Source: a virus
Direction: 5' to 3' (one strand)
IMG/VR virus record: IMGVR_UViG_3300010885_055964
Span: 114,027 to 178,026 of that record
Length of the DNA stretch: 64,000 nucleotides
Numbering within the stretch: the stretch's first letter is position 1; every line of letters starts with the position of its first letter. Positions 53,300 to 63,600 of this stretch are shown here, piece by piece. The position numbers and the translations under genes are program-made. The notes beneath the pieces were generated by a model. That model was not told where the DNA came from. It was given only the letters and a program-made list of their open reading frames with translations, and searched no databases.

Positions 53300-54466
53300 A
53301 TGAGTGATCATTCTGATAAGATAATGAAGGCAAGGTGTAGATTAATGATATGTGAGCCTTTCTATGGGCATATATCTATAAACATAGATTGGATACCACA
53401 CGAAATGCCATGGAAGCCTGTTCAAAAACGGTCCATGGGTGTACGCATAGTCAACGGCGGCCAGGTACAGTGCTTGTATTTTCCGCCGTTCGTCGATAGA
53501 TTAACACTTGAAGAACTGTATGGGGTCATACAGCATGAAATAGAGCATATAGTCCGGTGTCACTGTATAAGGATAGGCGATAGAGATGGTCAATTATGGA
53601 ATGTAGCGACAGATATGTCTGTCAATGGAAAACGACACAATCCAAGAATAGGATACAAGGATAACAGAGGTAATGTAACCTTACCACTCAATGGCGAGAT
53701 AATCTGGATTCCAGACGATTGGGACTCTGATTTGACGACAGAAAGTTATTATGATTTATTAGATCAGGAACAACTGTCATGTAGTGACTTTTCTAATCAG
53801 ATCGATGATCATGAAACATGGTCTCAATCTGAAGTGTCTGCTGATGAAGCTAGACAAGTCGTTAAGAATTTAATTAATGAAGCTGTCGATAAATCTTTAG
53901 GGCGTTTGCCCGATCACGTACAAAGCATAATCAAACGATTGAGCCAGCCTATCGTAAAATGGCAGCAATTGTTGAGATTAAATGTGGGTAGACATATTGG
54001 AAATAAAAGACATACTTATAGCAGGCGTGATAGAAGATCAAGGGCATTTGGTACCAAAGGTACGAGCAAGCATGCTATTGGTGAAGGCAACGTAATAGTT
54101 GACATATCTAGATCAGTAAATGAGCAAGAGCTAGAACAGTTTTTTACCGAAATAGAAGCTATAAGCTTTAAGTGCCAGATATGGATACTGTTGTGGGATG
54201 ATCAATTTAGAGGATATGCTAAATATAGAAGAGGAGATTGGCGGAAGATCCCATTAAATGGCCGAGGTGGTACAGATATGGCTGCTCCCATAGAGTGGCT
54301 TTACCAAAATCGATTGGTGAAAGATGTGCAAATAATGCTTACAGATGGATACTGTGAGTATAGTAGCCCAAAAAACATGGAATATATATGTGTGGTGACT
54401 ACCAATGATACCAACACTAAACTTCCGAGTTGGGGAAAAGTGATACAAATGCACGTCACAGGTTAG
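53300..54466 (+). CDS. VWA-like protein with putative metallopeptidase domain (DUF2201-like)
   Basis: A 388-residue protein. HEIEH (about residues 79-83) with TDMSVNG further on matches the zinc-binding layout of the DUF2201 putative metallopeptidase domain. The C-terminal part (IVDISRSVNEQELEQF, then FNGRGGTDM-like NGRGGTDMAAPIEW and MLTDGYCEY) is a VWA-like metal-binding fold. Together with the MoxR ATPase 18 bases upstream it forms a two-gene module of the RavA/ViaA or CbbQ/CbbO kind. Substrate unknown. Confidence 0.75.
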   Translation: MSDHSDKIMKARCRLMICEPFYGHISINIDWIPHEMPWKPVQKRSMGVRIVNGGQVQCLYFPPFVDRLTLEELYGVIQHEIEHIVRCHCIRIGDRDGQLWNVATDMSVNGKRHNPRIGYKDNRGNVTLPLNGEIIWIPDDWDSDLTTESYYDLLDQEQLSCSDFSNQIDDHETWSQSEVSADEARQVVKNLINEAVDKSLGRLPDHVQSIIKRLSQPIVKWQQLLRLNVGRHIGNKRHTYSRRDRRSRAFGTKGTSKHAIGEGNVIVDISRSVNEQELEQFFTEIEAISFKCQIWILLWDDQFRGYAKYRRGDWRKIPLNGRGGTDMAAPIEWLYQNRLVKDVQIMLTDGYCEYSSPKNMEYICVVTTNDTNTKLPSWGKVIQMHVTG

Positions 54467-54470
54467 TATC

Positions 54471-54572
54471 ATGATAGAGCATATACAGGATGATTATGAC
54501 CTAGTGTTTGTTGTGGTTTATTATTATGAGCATGTGTCGATAGATGATATAATGAATAATAATCAATACTGA
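54471..54572 (+). CDS. Possible tiny protein, 33 aa
   Basis: An open frame starting four bases after the VWA gene stop. Acidic, with a hydrophobic LVFVVVYYY centre. No strong ribosome binding site; may be spurious. Confidence 0.25.
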   Translation: MIEHIQDDYDLVFVVVYYYEHVSIDDIMNNNQY

Positions 54573-54611
54573 TATAATCATCAAAGTTTATATTTTTTAT
54601 AGAGGTTAGCC

Positions 54612-54812
54612 ATGGATGAAGATATAAATCAGATCACGAAAGATAAACAGAATCAACTCAACGCTGCATTCGAGATCGACCGCAGGGTCTGTTTGTATAT
54701 AGAACATGAATTAGCTGTCAGTCTTGGTAAGTTAGTCTTAGAATCTGAGACCAAGAATACAGCATTGTTGGCATTAGGACACCAATTGAGGAAATTGGCA
54801 AATGGAAGATAA
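54612..54812 (+). CDS. Hypothetical protein, 66 aa
   Basis: Small helical protein with AGAGG upstream. It overlaps the following acidic mini-gene by 11 bases. Unrecognised. Confidence 0.55.
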   Translation: MDEDINQITKDKQNQLNAAFEIDRRVCLYIEHELAVSLGKLVLESETKNTALLALGHQLRKLANGR

Positions 54813-54969
54813 CTACGACATTAATCAAGCATGGTCATCAAATGATATATATGACCAAATGGCTGTATTATCTGATATACATGATATGAATTCGGATGAT
54901 GAACATTTAGAAGAAGAAGTAGAAGAAGCTGATTATTATGATGAGCATCAAAGCCAGTATGTTGATTAG
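54802..54969 (+). CDS. Small acidic protein, 55 aa
   Basis: ATG inside the previous gene. Nearly a third of residues are Asp or Glu (LEEEVEEADYYDE). Such acidic mini-proteins in phages sometimes mimic DNA to block host nucleases or transcription, but nothing here proves it. Its stop overlaps the end of the convergent protease gene by four bases. Confidence 0.45.
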   Translation: MEDNYDINQAWSSNDIYDQMAVLSDIHDMNSDDEHLEEEVEEADYYDEHQSQYVD

Positions 54970-56450
54970 ATAATATTGAAGTTACTAATAGAGCATTCAC
55001 CACGTGGCCCAAGTATGCGATGTTGTCTGTTAGTGGCCATAATATCCGTCTTGCCTAGTTTTACCGATACTGGTGAATTATTGAATATCGTTATTGGCGT
55101 TTGAATGACCTTTATCCAGTCTCCATTATCTCTTATTTCACCAATATAAGTATTATCTTGTATTCTGATCCTTAAACCATAAGTAGTGTTTGGCTTGACT
55201 TTGCCTGCGTCTAGATTATTATCTAGATGGCTATATCCTCCAAAAGAGGACGCATACCTCAGATTAAGTTTTAAGAACCCATTGGGCCAGTGAACTGATA
55301 AACCCGGCCCCCAAATAACTCCAGTATCAGTCCCAGTATTGACTTCGCAGCTCACTTCTTTAAAATCAGATATCGGAGCCTCAATATAGCAGTAATTATT
55401 CTTTAGGGATGATATAATCATCTTTTGTGTAGATATCTTAGCACTGGCGTCCGCAGATTTGCTACATTTCCATATGGGCCCGGCGTCAGGCCGAACACTA
55501 TCCAATTGGCTGATACTCGCTGTATTACCTGTATACAGCTGTAAGCCATATGATTCACGAATGATATTAATAGGACTGGCTATGGTTACCTTGTCAGACC
55601 CTGCGAACAGCAGTGCGACAGCATTGCCGTCCATGTCCATTATTATGCTTCCTGAGTCACCAGGTTTACTCATAGCAGACAATACGATGCATTGGTTAAA
55701 CCTAGCTGGGCCGAAGTCATAATGTATGCCAAAACTAGCGTTTACCCCTAACACTCTGCCGGTGGTATACCCAGTTGTTCTACCGCATTTTTGCACACTT
55801 TGCCCTACAGTCACTTCGCCAAAACCCTTGAGCCTCTGGTTAATGTGAGGATATAAATCACTGATCTGATTGGTAGAGATTATATCTGGACTGATGTAGG
55901 CTATAGCGGAATCTTGAGTATTATTGCGGTTGTTCATTTTCACATATTTAGCCAACTTACCTATGATATTGTCTTCGGTCAGGGCTAGATCGGCTGGGCC
56001 TGGTTGGTATATTGCTTCTCCTAATTTTGCCCTGTTCTCATTAGCCAATACATGATTATTGCTCAGAATGACGAGTCGGTTAGACTTATCAATGAATATA
56101 CCACCAATAGTCCCTGCAGAGATCGACCCGTGGCCACAACTAAATCCTGGTCGGATAGGTCTGACTCTAGTGATTAGTTCTGCCTGCTTAGTAATATGGC
56201 CAACTTCTATTACATCAGTAGGTACTCCTTCTATCTGGCTAGGCACTAAGTCCTTGGCACTGTATGCAGTAAGAACGCGTTGGCTATTAATAGACTTTTC
56301 TGGATACTTCTTTTGTACGAATACTAATATCGCTTTTTCACCTGTCGGTTTACCATCTCTCCACTTCTCACCAATGGCTGTGCCTTCTACTCCTTGCTTG
56401 TCGAGTAGTGATTCTTGATAATCAGATTGTATATTTTCTATCGAAGACAT
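54966..56450 (-). CDS. Trypsin-like serine protease with lectin-like C-terminal domain
   Basis: A 494-residue protein on the minus strand. The S1-type triad is His133 (LSNNHVLA), Asp180 (NTQDSAIAY) and Ser266 (SKPGDSGSI), with CGHGSISAGTIGG at the start of the barrel. After residue 320, a separate beta-rich domain (about 330-494, with CYIEAPISDF and LRIRIQDNTYIGEIRDNG) looks like a concanavalin/LamG-type lectin fold. No signal peptide is seen, so it may leave as part of the virion. A good AAAGGA site precedes the start on its own strand. Neighbouring fibre genes suggest a tail or adhesion function. Confidence 0.75.
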   Translation of the reverse strand: MSSIENIQSDYQESLLDKQGVEGTAIGEKWRDGKPTGEKAILVFVQKKYPEKSINSQRVLTAYSAKDLVPSQIEGVPTDVIEVGHITKQAELITRVRPIRPGFSCGHGSISAGTIGGIFIDKSNRLVILSNNHVLANENRAKLGEAIYQPGPADLALTEDNIIGKLAKYVKMNNRNNTQDSAIAYISPDIISTNQISDLYPHINQRLKGFGEVTVGQSVQKCGRTTGYTTGRVLGVNASFGIHYDFGPARFNQCIVLSAMSKPGDSGSIIMDMDGNAVALLFAGSDKVTIASPINIIRESYGLQLYTGNTASISQLDSVRPDAGPIWKCSKSADASAKISTQKMIISSLKNNYCYIEAPISDFKEVSCEVNTGTDTGVIWGPGLSVHWPNGFLKLNLRYASSFGGYSHLDNNLDAGKVKPNTTYGLRIRIQDNTYIGEIRDNGDWIKVIQTPITIFNNSPVSVKLGKTDIMATNRQHRILGPRGECSISNFNII

Positions 56451-56566
56451 TAGATATCCTTTGGATGTAAACTATTTTTGTGCGACGCAAATATTTTTTA
56501 GAACGTGTATGTAATGTTAATATAGGGATACATGTAACTTACATATAATTGGTATGTAAAAACGAT

Positions 56567-58147
56567 ATGTCATCTTCATTACTACCTAACGACAACGCTT
56601 CATTTTTGCCGATCACGCCTACAGATGGGCAGAGGTTCTCAGACGCGCAGGGCGTGCAATGGATTTACTGTGCACAGAAAAGAGTATGGGAAAAGAGAGG
56701 AGTAGTCGATAGTATACCGGTAGCGACAAGCACACAACCTGGCTTATTGCCCGCACGTTTGAAAAAAGTAATAGACAGAGTTCCAGCAGTGGGTGGTGGC
56801 TTCGGGATTATAGCTGATACCAAGACCATATTAAAAAGTCCTACTAATCCTAATGGTGTAATCACTGGTGATATTAAGTTAGTAAGTGAAAGCTTACGCA
56901 TCAGATGTGTAGATGCTCAGTCCAAGAAGATAACTCCTACTTGCAGCTCTATCGAGATATTAGACTGTGGTGGTGAGAACGTCACTGGTAATAGAGCCGG
57001 TCTTGAATTCTCACTAAGCACTAAATTTCTTAATACCTTATTTATAGATGCAGCAGGAGATAATGGCAAGAAAGGCGTAGATGGAGAAAAAGGCCCGACA
57101 GGCATCCCAGGATATGACTACACTGGGCCCAAAGGCAATCGTGGGTCTAAAGGTAGAGATATATCAACATTATGTCAATTAGATGGTATATTGATCAATG
57201 ACATAGAAGGTATGGCAGACAGTGCTATAGTCGACTTACAGATTAAGGACGATAATGGGCACGGATGCAAATTAATAGTAAACAAAGCCAAGCTAAATCT
57301 AGAAGGTAATCGGCCAGTCGATAAGTTAATAGCTACTAGGCTAAGCCGGACTATAGTTTATAAACCGAGTGATTTCGAGAGCTGTACTGTAAATTCTCTA
57401 GACAAGTGGCAACTTAAAAAGGCTGCTGGTGATACCACACGGCTCAATTTACAACTAGTGCGTTTCGCTAAATCACCAGAAGGAGACGTAGAAAGCCCAG
57501 CTTCATTTAATAGCACGATATCACTGAATACTTTTATTAATGGCATTGTAGCAGAATACAAGAAGAGGTTACAAAAAGTCGATAATCAATGGGGGCAGCA
57601 AGTTAGGCAGTATATTAATGAGTTAGATAACAAAGCTAGAACTATATTATCACAATTAGCTGATGACCTGACACAATGTGAGTTTGCTCTACCAGCTATC
57701 GATTATTGCATTACATTTGAGGAGTGTGGGGGACCAAACCCGCCTCCGCCTCCGACGCCTCCGCCTCCGACGCCGCCGCCTCCGACGCCGCCGCCTCCGA
57801 CTCCGCCGCCGACTCCACCTCCGGTGCCGCCTCCGGCACCTCCGGTGCCGCCTCCTGCGCCTCCGGTGCCGCCTCCTGCGCCTCCGGTGCCGCCCCCTGC
57901 ACCGCCGGTTCCGCCCCCTGCACCTCCGGTGCCGCCCCCTGCACCGCCTGTGCCGCCCCCTGCACCGCCTGTGCCGCCCCCTGCACCGCCGGTGCCGCCC
58001 CCTGCACCGCCGGTTCCGCCGCCATCTAGTCCGCAGGCACAGGCTTCGAAACGAGCCACTGATGTTAACTTACACCAACAGAACACTAGTGTACAAAATG
58101 TGACGATAATCGGTATGGGCAAGAGAAAATGGAACATCAAACTGTGA
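56567..58147 (+). CDS. Collagen-like, polyproline tail-fibre protein
   Basis: A 526-residue protein. The N-terminal region (VQWIYCAQKRVWEKRG) resembles the start of other phage fibre proteins. Collagen-type triplets (GEKGPTGIPGYD, GPKGNRGSKG) lie near residues 170-200. A coiled-coil-like helix follows, and then a 95-residue polyproline stretch before a short beta end. Likely a trimeric fibre or whisker. I start at ATG 56567; a TTG at 56549 would only add six residues. It overlaps the next fibre gene by 19 bases. Confidence 0.72.
   Translation: MSSSLLPNDNASFLPITPTDGQRFSDAQGVQWIYCAQKRVWEKRGVVDSIPVATSTQPGLLPARLKKVIDRVPAVGGGFGIIADTKTILKSPTNPNGVITGDIKLVSESLRIRCVDAQSKKITPTCSSIEILDCGGENVTGNRAGLEFSLSTKFLNTLFIDAAGDNGKKGVDGEKGPTGIPGYDYTGPKGNRGSKGRDISTLCQLDGILINDIEGMADSAIVDLQIKDDNGHGCKLIVNKAKLNLEGNRPVDKLIATRLSRTIVYKPSDFESCTVNSLDKWQLKKAAGDTTRLNLQLVRFAKSPEGDVESPASFNSTISLNTFINGIVAEYKKRLQKVDNQWGQQVRQYINELDNKARTILSQLADDLTQCEFALPAIDYCITFEECGGPNPPPPPTPPPPTPPPPTPPPPTPPPTPPPVPPPAPPVPPPAPPVPPPAPPVPPPAPPVPPPAPPVPPPAPPVPPPAPPVPPPAPPVPPPAPPVPPPSSPQAQASKRATDVNLHQQNTSVQNVTIIGMGKRKWNIKL
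57740..58024 (+). repeat. Polyproline repeat region in fibre gene
   Basis: Codes for residues 392-486: first PPPPTPP-type units, then nine copies of VPPPAPP and a final VPPPSSP. The 21-base units are similar but not identical (GTGCCGCCCCCTGCACCG and variants), so the array can grow by unequal exchange. On the minus strand it reads as an artificial glycine-rich frame. Confidence 0.9.
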
Positions 58148-60135
58148 ACAACTTCCCTACTAATCCGAATCATGGTGACATATACGAATATAAGACTGGT
58201 TTATTATATCAATATGATGCTGGAGTTAATGGATGGATACCTGTAGTATCAAATAGTGCGAATATGGAGCTGGCTACACCTATCAAAAGCGGCGCTATGT
58301 CATCAGTAGACTTACATAAGTTAAATAGGCTAGTACTACCATTTCCACAAGCGACCATCATAGGCAATGATTGTGATTTTCCTTTCAGTAGGGGCAATAT
58401 AGCGATATCATCTGGAGACGATTACGTAGGAGTAGATGGACAAGTTAAGGTAAGAAACTTGGACGCTGTAGGTGATGATATAGCTAAATCGATAGACTTT
58501 CAGATACATCAACACACCTATGGGTTCGATTTCACCTTAAATCTACCCAATTTAGTTCAAGATTTAATCCAGTTAGGACAGATCAAAACACAAGGTGGAA
58601 CTGGTCCAAAAGGAGACAGGGGTGTTAAAGGTGATGATGGCATCAATTCATTGTTCGCTGGTCCTCCAGGTGACAAAGGCGAATCAGGTAACGCACCACC
58701 ATGCCAATTAAGCATAGAGACCGAGCCAGTATCAGTTAATCCAAGATATGGGTTAGATAAGGCTTTAGTAGATGTGCGCATTAAAGATCACCCTACTGAT
58801 AGATTAAAATATTACTTGGAATTCGATAGACAGTCGATAGGAGATGATAACAGAGCAGCTACTAGACTAAACGTCGATAAATTCAGTTCTTATTGGGTAG
58901 TGGCTGTTGCTAATCAAGCTGCTGGTAACAAACGAGTATATTATCTGGACGTAGAACCTATTATTAGTGCTATCAAAGACAAATACTTGGAACAAATAGA
59001 ATTACTAAGAGCAGGATATGAGAGCATAACCAAGCATTGGGTTCAAACTATGTCTGACTTATTTGATGAACAAAAGGCTGCATTGTGCTGTGCGTTAGAA
59101 AATTGTATATCTAAGACCAAGGGTGTCGACACTAGACAACATATGGAAACCACAGCTGCGGCTGTGATACCAGACGGAAAAATCAAGATAAATGTGTTCC
59201 CACCGAAAGGATCACCACAATCAGACGTCAGAGAAGTAAGCAATACTCGATTAACTCCTGGTAATGATTGTTATAAAAAGCCGACATCAAAACAAACTGC
59301 GATTAACCAAGTCGTTACGCTTGATGCCGCTGTCCATGTGGGATCAGCCAAGAATGCCAAAAAGGTTACATTACCCAAGGGTAGATATTCTGCAATAATT
59401 AGTAGTATGGGGGTAAAAATAGATGATCAATACGGAAGTCTAATCAGAATACAAAATGTGTGCAATGGATCCACCAAAATATCATCATTTTTGGATCAGG
59501 GTCGATATGATCATCTGCAAGATGCGAAAAGCGCATATGAAGGGTTGTCTCTAGTAGTAAACCATGATGGTGGTGACATTTATTTTTATCTGCCTTCTTA
59601 TCTTGCCAATAATATGAGTGGTGAGGCATCATTAGAGTTGATTCCCACATCAGTTGATGAGCCGACGGTAAATGCTTTAGTCGAGTCACAGAAACTAACA
59701 GCGTCCGAGGATAATATATTCTATTGTTCTATGACGAGTTCTCACCTTAATTGGTATAAAACGGGATGGGAGCAGGGCAACTGCTGTGGTTTGGTAATTA
59801 AGATAGCTGGCCAAGATTATATTATAATCAAAAGAGGACTGGGTACAGATGATGCGTGTGGCGGTGGCGAAGTCGCCACGACGCCATGCATAGAGAGTAG
59901 CAACCACGCATTTAAATCTCATCCATCATTCGCATGGCCCACGCTTAACGGACAAGATTTTGTTCCGATCCCATCTGGCAATATTACATTTAAGTATGAT
60001 GAGGAATTAAATATTGCTGTGAGGGAGAAGATAGGACTTGAACAATATCAGGAACCTCATGGAAATCCGAGCACTCATCGCCATTTGGCATTCCAGCTTG
60101 ATCTGATATTATTTCCGACTATAGACAATGGCTGA
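58129..60135 (+). CDS. Collagen-like tail-fibre protein, 668 aa
   Basis: Its N-terminus (NNFPTNPNHGDIYEYKTGLL) is the usual trigger segment of phage fibre proteins that dock to a tail. Collagen triplets (GPKGDRGVKGDDG, GPPGDKGESG) lie at about residues 160-190. A long coiled-coil helix is followed by a beta-rich tip (residues about 330-668) with many histidines and cysteines near the end, likely receptor-binding. It shares its design with the preceding gene, so the two may form alternative or co-assembled fibres. Confidence 0.72.
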   Translation: MEHQTVNNFPTNPNHGDIYEYKTGLLYQYDAGVNGWIPVVSNSANMELATPIKSGAMSSVDLHKLNRLVLPFPQATIIGNDCDFPFSRGNIAISSGDDYVGVDGQVKVRNLDAVGDDIAKSIDFQIHQHTYGFDFTLNLPNLVQDLIQLGQIKTQGGTGPKGDRGVKGDDGINSLFAGPPGDKGESGNAPPCQLSIETEPVSVNPRYGLDKALVDVRIKDHPTDRLKYYLEFDRQSIGDDNRAATRLNVDKFSSYWVVAVANQAAGNKRVYYLDVEPIISAIKDKYLEQIELLRAGYESITKHWVQTMSDLFDEQKAALCCALENCISKTKGVDTRQHMETTAAAVIPDGKIKINVFPPKGSPQSDVREVSNTRLTPGNDCYKKPTSKQTAINQVVTLDAAVHVGSAKNAKKVTLPKGRYSAIISSMGVKIDDQYGSLIRIQNVCNGSTKISSFLDQGRYDHLQDAKSAYEGLSLVVNHDGGDIYFYLPSYLANNMSGEASLELIPTSVDEPTVNALVESQKLTASEDNIFYCSMTSSHLNWYKTGWEQGNCCGLVIKIAGQDYIIIKRGLGTDDACGGGEVATTPCIESSNHAFKSHPSFAWPTLNGQDFVPIPSGNITFKYDEELNIAVREKIGLEQYQEPHGNPSTHRHLAFQLDLILFPTIDNG

Positions 60136-60646
60136 ATTAAAGATAGCTCAATTCTGTAGTCTGGCTACTTCCCCATCATGGCACACATGGCTATATAATT
60201 ATGATCGAGCAATATATGACCATTTCATGGTCTCGCTGAAAGAGTCTAAGGGTTGCACTTATAACCGTGAACTGATGACCTTGACGCTGGATAAGGTTAA
60301 AAAGTCGGGTGGGTATGAATTGTTAATCGATTTCATTAATGTTCACTTTCCATATATGGTAGTTGGTGATGGTTTAGGTAAGAGAGCCTCATCAAGAAAG
60401 GATATCATATTTCCTGAATATGTGGCTAATGTTTTAACATATCCGAGAAGGATAATCTTCGAAGGTGAACCAGACCAACTTAATATCAGGATACAAAGAT
60501 TCACCCACGATAAGATTAAACATGACTCGATAGTCATAGGTAATAAAGGGTATGTTGAATATCTGGTAGGGCAGGACTCTAAGATAGCTGATAAGATTCC
60601 ATTAAACAATTGGTTAATAGCGAGCTATCGCAAAAATAATATATGA
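60128..60646 (+). CDS. Hypothetical protein, 172 aa
   Basis: Unrecognised basic alpha/beta protein that overlaps both neighbours by a few bases. It follows the fibre gene, where chaperones for fibre folding are often found; that role is only positional. Confidence 0.55.
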   Translation: MAELKIAQFCSLATSPSWHTWLYNYDRAIYDHFMVSLKESKGCTYNRELMTLTLDKVKKSGGYELLIDFINVHFPYMVVGDGLGKRASSRKDIIFPEYVANVLTYPRRIIFEGEPDQLNIRIQRFTHDKIKHDSIVIGNKGYVEYLVGQDSKIADKIPLNNWLIASYRKNNI

Positions 60647-63600
60647 GCAAGAAAAAAGCACCTAAGATGCCGAGAGTACCTGACGAAGATGGGATAGAGC
60701 GTCACGATTCTTACACCAGGGTAAATCCTCAAGGCCACAAAGAATTCGTGACGGATGAGACCGAAGAAACCCTAAATGAATTATCAGATGATATACTACG
60801 TCTACTAGAGAGTATTAGCTTTGGTGGTATGAACCAAACTGGTGGTGGAGCAGGCTCTGCCGAGCAATTGCAAACGGATAGAAGGCATAATAGATTATTA
60901 CCATCCTCGAGGGACGAAGACGAGAACAATATGACAGCGGCTGAACCATTAGCAGCTGATGATCCAGAAACATCTAGGGCCAAATCTGATATTAAGACTA
61001 GCACTATAAGAAATGAAGAATCTCCAAACAAAAATATTATAAGATGTTCATATAGTATTCTAAATGAATCAATGACCGGGACCGGGGCGATCGCCATGGT
61101 TCCTGGTCCACTGAACATTGATGATGATCTAGATGAAGACGAAGACCAAGAAGACAATCAAACGGAGAGCGTCATGATGGCAAAGAATAATGGTCTAACC
61201 AACAGCATCCAAAAGCTGCTCAATGAGTGGGAGCCCAAATTCGTTGCCGGTGAATACTCTCCAGGTGATGGTGGTGTTGAAAGCCCTAAGGGGAAGGGAA
61301 TACAGAGCGGGTCATTAAAGAAGCCAAAGGGCGGTGGTGGTGACAATGGTCTTAAGAATCATGGTGATGCATTTGGTGCTGGGCACAATGAGACAGCAGC
61401 CATGTGCGATGTAGAGGAGAACGGAGTAGAGAATAAGCCACAGGGTGATCATGAATCATCGGTTGGTAAGCCAGATGACGGCCACCAGAGCAAGATGGGG
61501 CATGATTGGCCAGCCCAGCCCAAGAATAAGGGTGGCTCCTTTGAGCCGGTTGGTGGTAACAGATATAGCAATGGCGGCACACTGGGTAGCGTTAAAGAGG
61601 GGTGGTCCCCAGCTAAGATCGGTTCTTTAATGGATGAGGAAGTGAACATCCAGGATCTATTCAACGCATACGCCAAGAGTGTTGATGTAGTGTGCGTTGA
61701 GGACTTCCAGAATATTTGTAACTCTCACGGATTTGCCACCAGATTAACTGAAAAGAATCTAGTGTCGCTAATGTCTATAAATGAAGAGTTTCTATTTTAT
61801 CATGGCGAGGATGCCAACGGCCCATATTGGCAGGTGACTCCATTAGCTAAGAGGCCTTTATCTGAGTTTCAGGTCAGATCTCCGGAAGAGGAAATGATCG
61901 GAGCCGATCCAGATTTTGTCAACGATCATTTAGACAGTAACGATGAGATTGGTGATGATGATTTGCCAGACGATGAGCATGCAGAAGGTGAATATGATGA
62001 TGGTGAAGGCCGATTTGGTGGTGATGGCTGCCCTGAATGTGGTGCTTTCTGTGGTAACGAGATGAGCTGCCCTGAGTGTGGTTGCGAAGTGAACATGGAC
62101 TCTGGTGAGGAAGCCACATTTGGTGGATCCAAGGCATATATTAAGGATATTGGCCCGACAACTCACGATATCGGGCCTTGGGACGATTTTATGGGTGATC
62201 AACGCATAGTTGATCGTGACCCAGCCAGCGATGATGGAAGGATGATGGAGTCGAGAAAGGCGAATCGTAGAGGTGTGTTGCACTTAGAGAATTCTAATAG
62301 TGGCTCTCGAGTCGTATTTTATGTGAAGGAGAATTCTCCTTTAGCTTTAGACCATGATGGTCAACTCGGAGTTGAATTCACTAATCTTATTGAGAGAGCC
62401 GTTGGCTCCGTGGAATGGAGCAATGATGCATTATCGTTTAATCTGCCTCTAGTTAATGGAATGGTGCCGTCAGGCGAGGATGATGCATTTCTTCAGCTAG
62501 TGAACCAAATCAAGGCAGGCAGACATGGAAGAGAGATGCAGTTAGCGTTGAATTCGTTAGAGAATCCGGGTAGTGTTGAAGGTCAACGACCTGGTGATGA
62601 TGAATACTGGCTAGAATACCCTGAGCGGCACGGCCATAAACCTATGGTGGATGAACATGGTCAAGAGTGGATGGTTGGATACGGTGATCAAAATGATGAT
62701 CCAGCTCTTGAGTCTAGATTACATAGATTCTTAACCAATGCTAAGAACATCCTCGAGTCTTCTGCCTCGCGTACTCCATCTCAATTAGCAAAGAGGAAGG
62801 TAGGGCAGGCATTGGCTCGCTCTTGGAGATTGCACGCTGAGGGTGTCGATTTGAGAAATGTGCCACGTGGTGTCCGCAATGTCATTGGTGGTTTGACGCG
62901 TAGGTTTGGTGCTTTCGCGAATGCTATCTCGGAAAGTGAATTGGGTTCTGGTGGGTTTAAACCAGACAAGCTAGATGAGCAACCCACTCCAGAAGACGGC
63001 AAGGATTTGGGTGAGCCATTCGGCAAGAAGCAGACTAACAATCTAGATGGCACACCAGTTATTGCTGGCACAGCCAAAGGTTTGAGTGGCAAATCGACTG
63101 GTAAGATTTCTGCTGCTCTCAAAGAGAATATAGTTAAGCTAAATCGTCATGTTCGGCGTCATTTGCACGAATGTGTCAAAAGTCTACGTGGTAAGCACTC
63201 GTGTGAATTTCAGATTCAGGTGACTGAGGGTAAGTCAGTCAATCTCACGCCGGTCAGAAGGGCTTTGTCTGAAGCTTTGGCTGATGCTGAAGAGATCCTG
63301 CAATATCATGATTCAAAGGATGTGGACCTCAAGGCTAGCTTCAAAGATGCCCGTGGTGAAGTGGTATTAGTTCATGATGTGCCATTACTGACGATTAATC
63401 CTAGAGGGCTAGTAGCTTCTGAAGGAGCAGTGCTTTTCAGATTTAAGAGGAATGCTGAGAGATTCGCTAATAAGGTAGTCGCAGAAGGTAAGACTTGTAA
63501 GGTTGTGCCTCATAGCTGGGGTACAGCTGTGATGGAGTCAAGAAAGGCGAATCGTAGAGGTGTGTACTTAGAGAATATGGGTGGAGCACGTGCTAGCGAT

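Noticed and set aside
57740-58024. Possible CRISPR array or tandem spacer repeats
   Set aside because: 21-base units are contiguous with no spacers and encode protein.
57703-58173. Minus-strand glycine-rich frame and two further plus/minus frames in the polyproline region
   Set aside because: They are the complement and shifted frames of the VPPPAPP repeat; the collagen-like fibre frame is longer and has real domains on both sides.
61158-63122. Minus-strand frames at the right end
   Set aside because: They are antisense to a continuous plus-strand frame open from 60643 to the window end, which contains a zinc ribbon and in-frame repeats.
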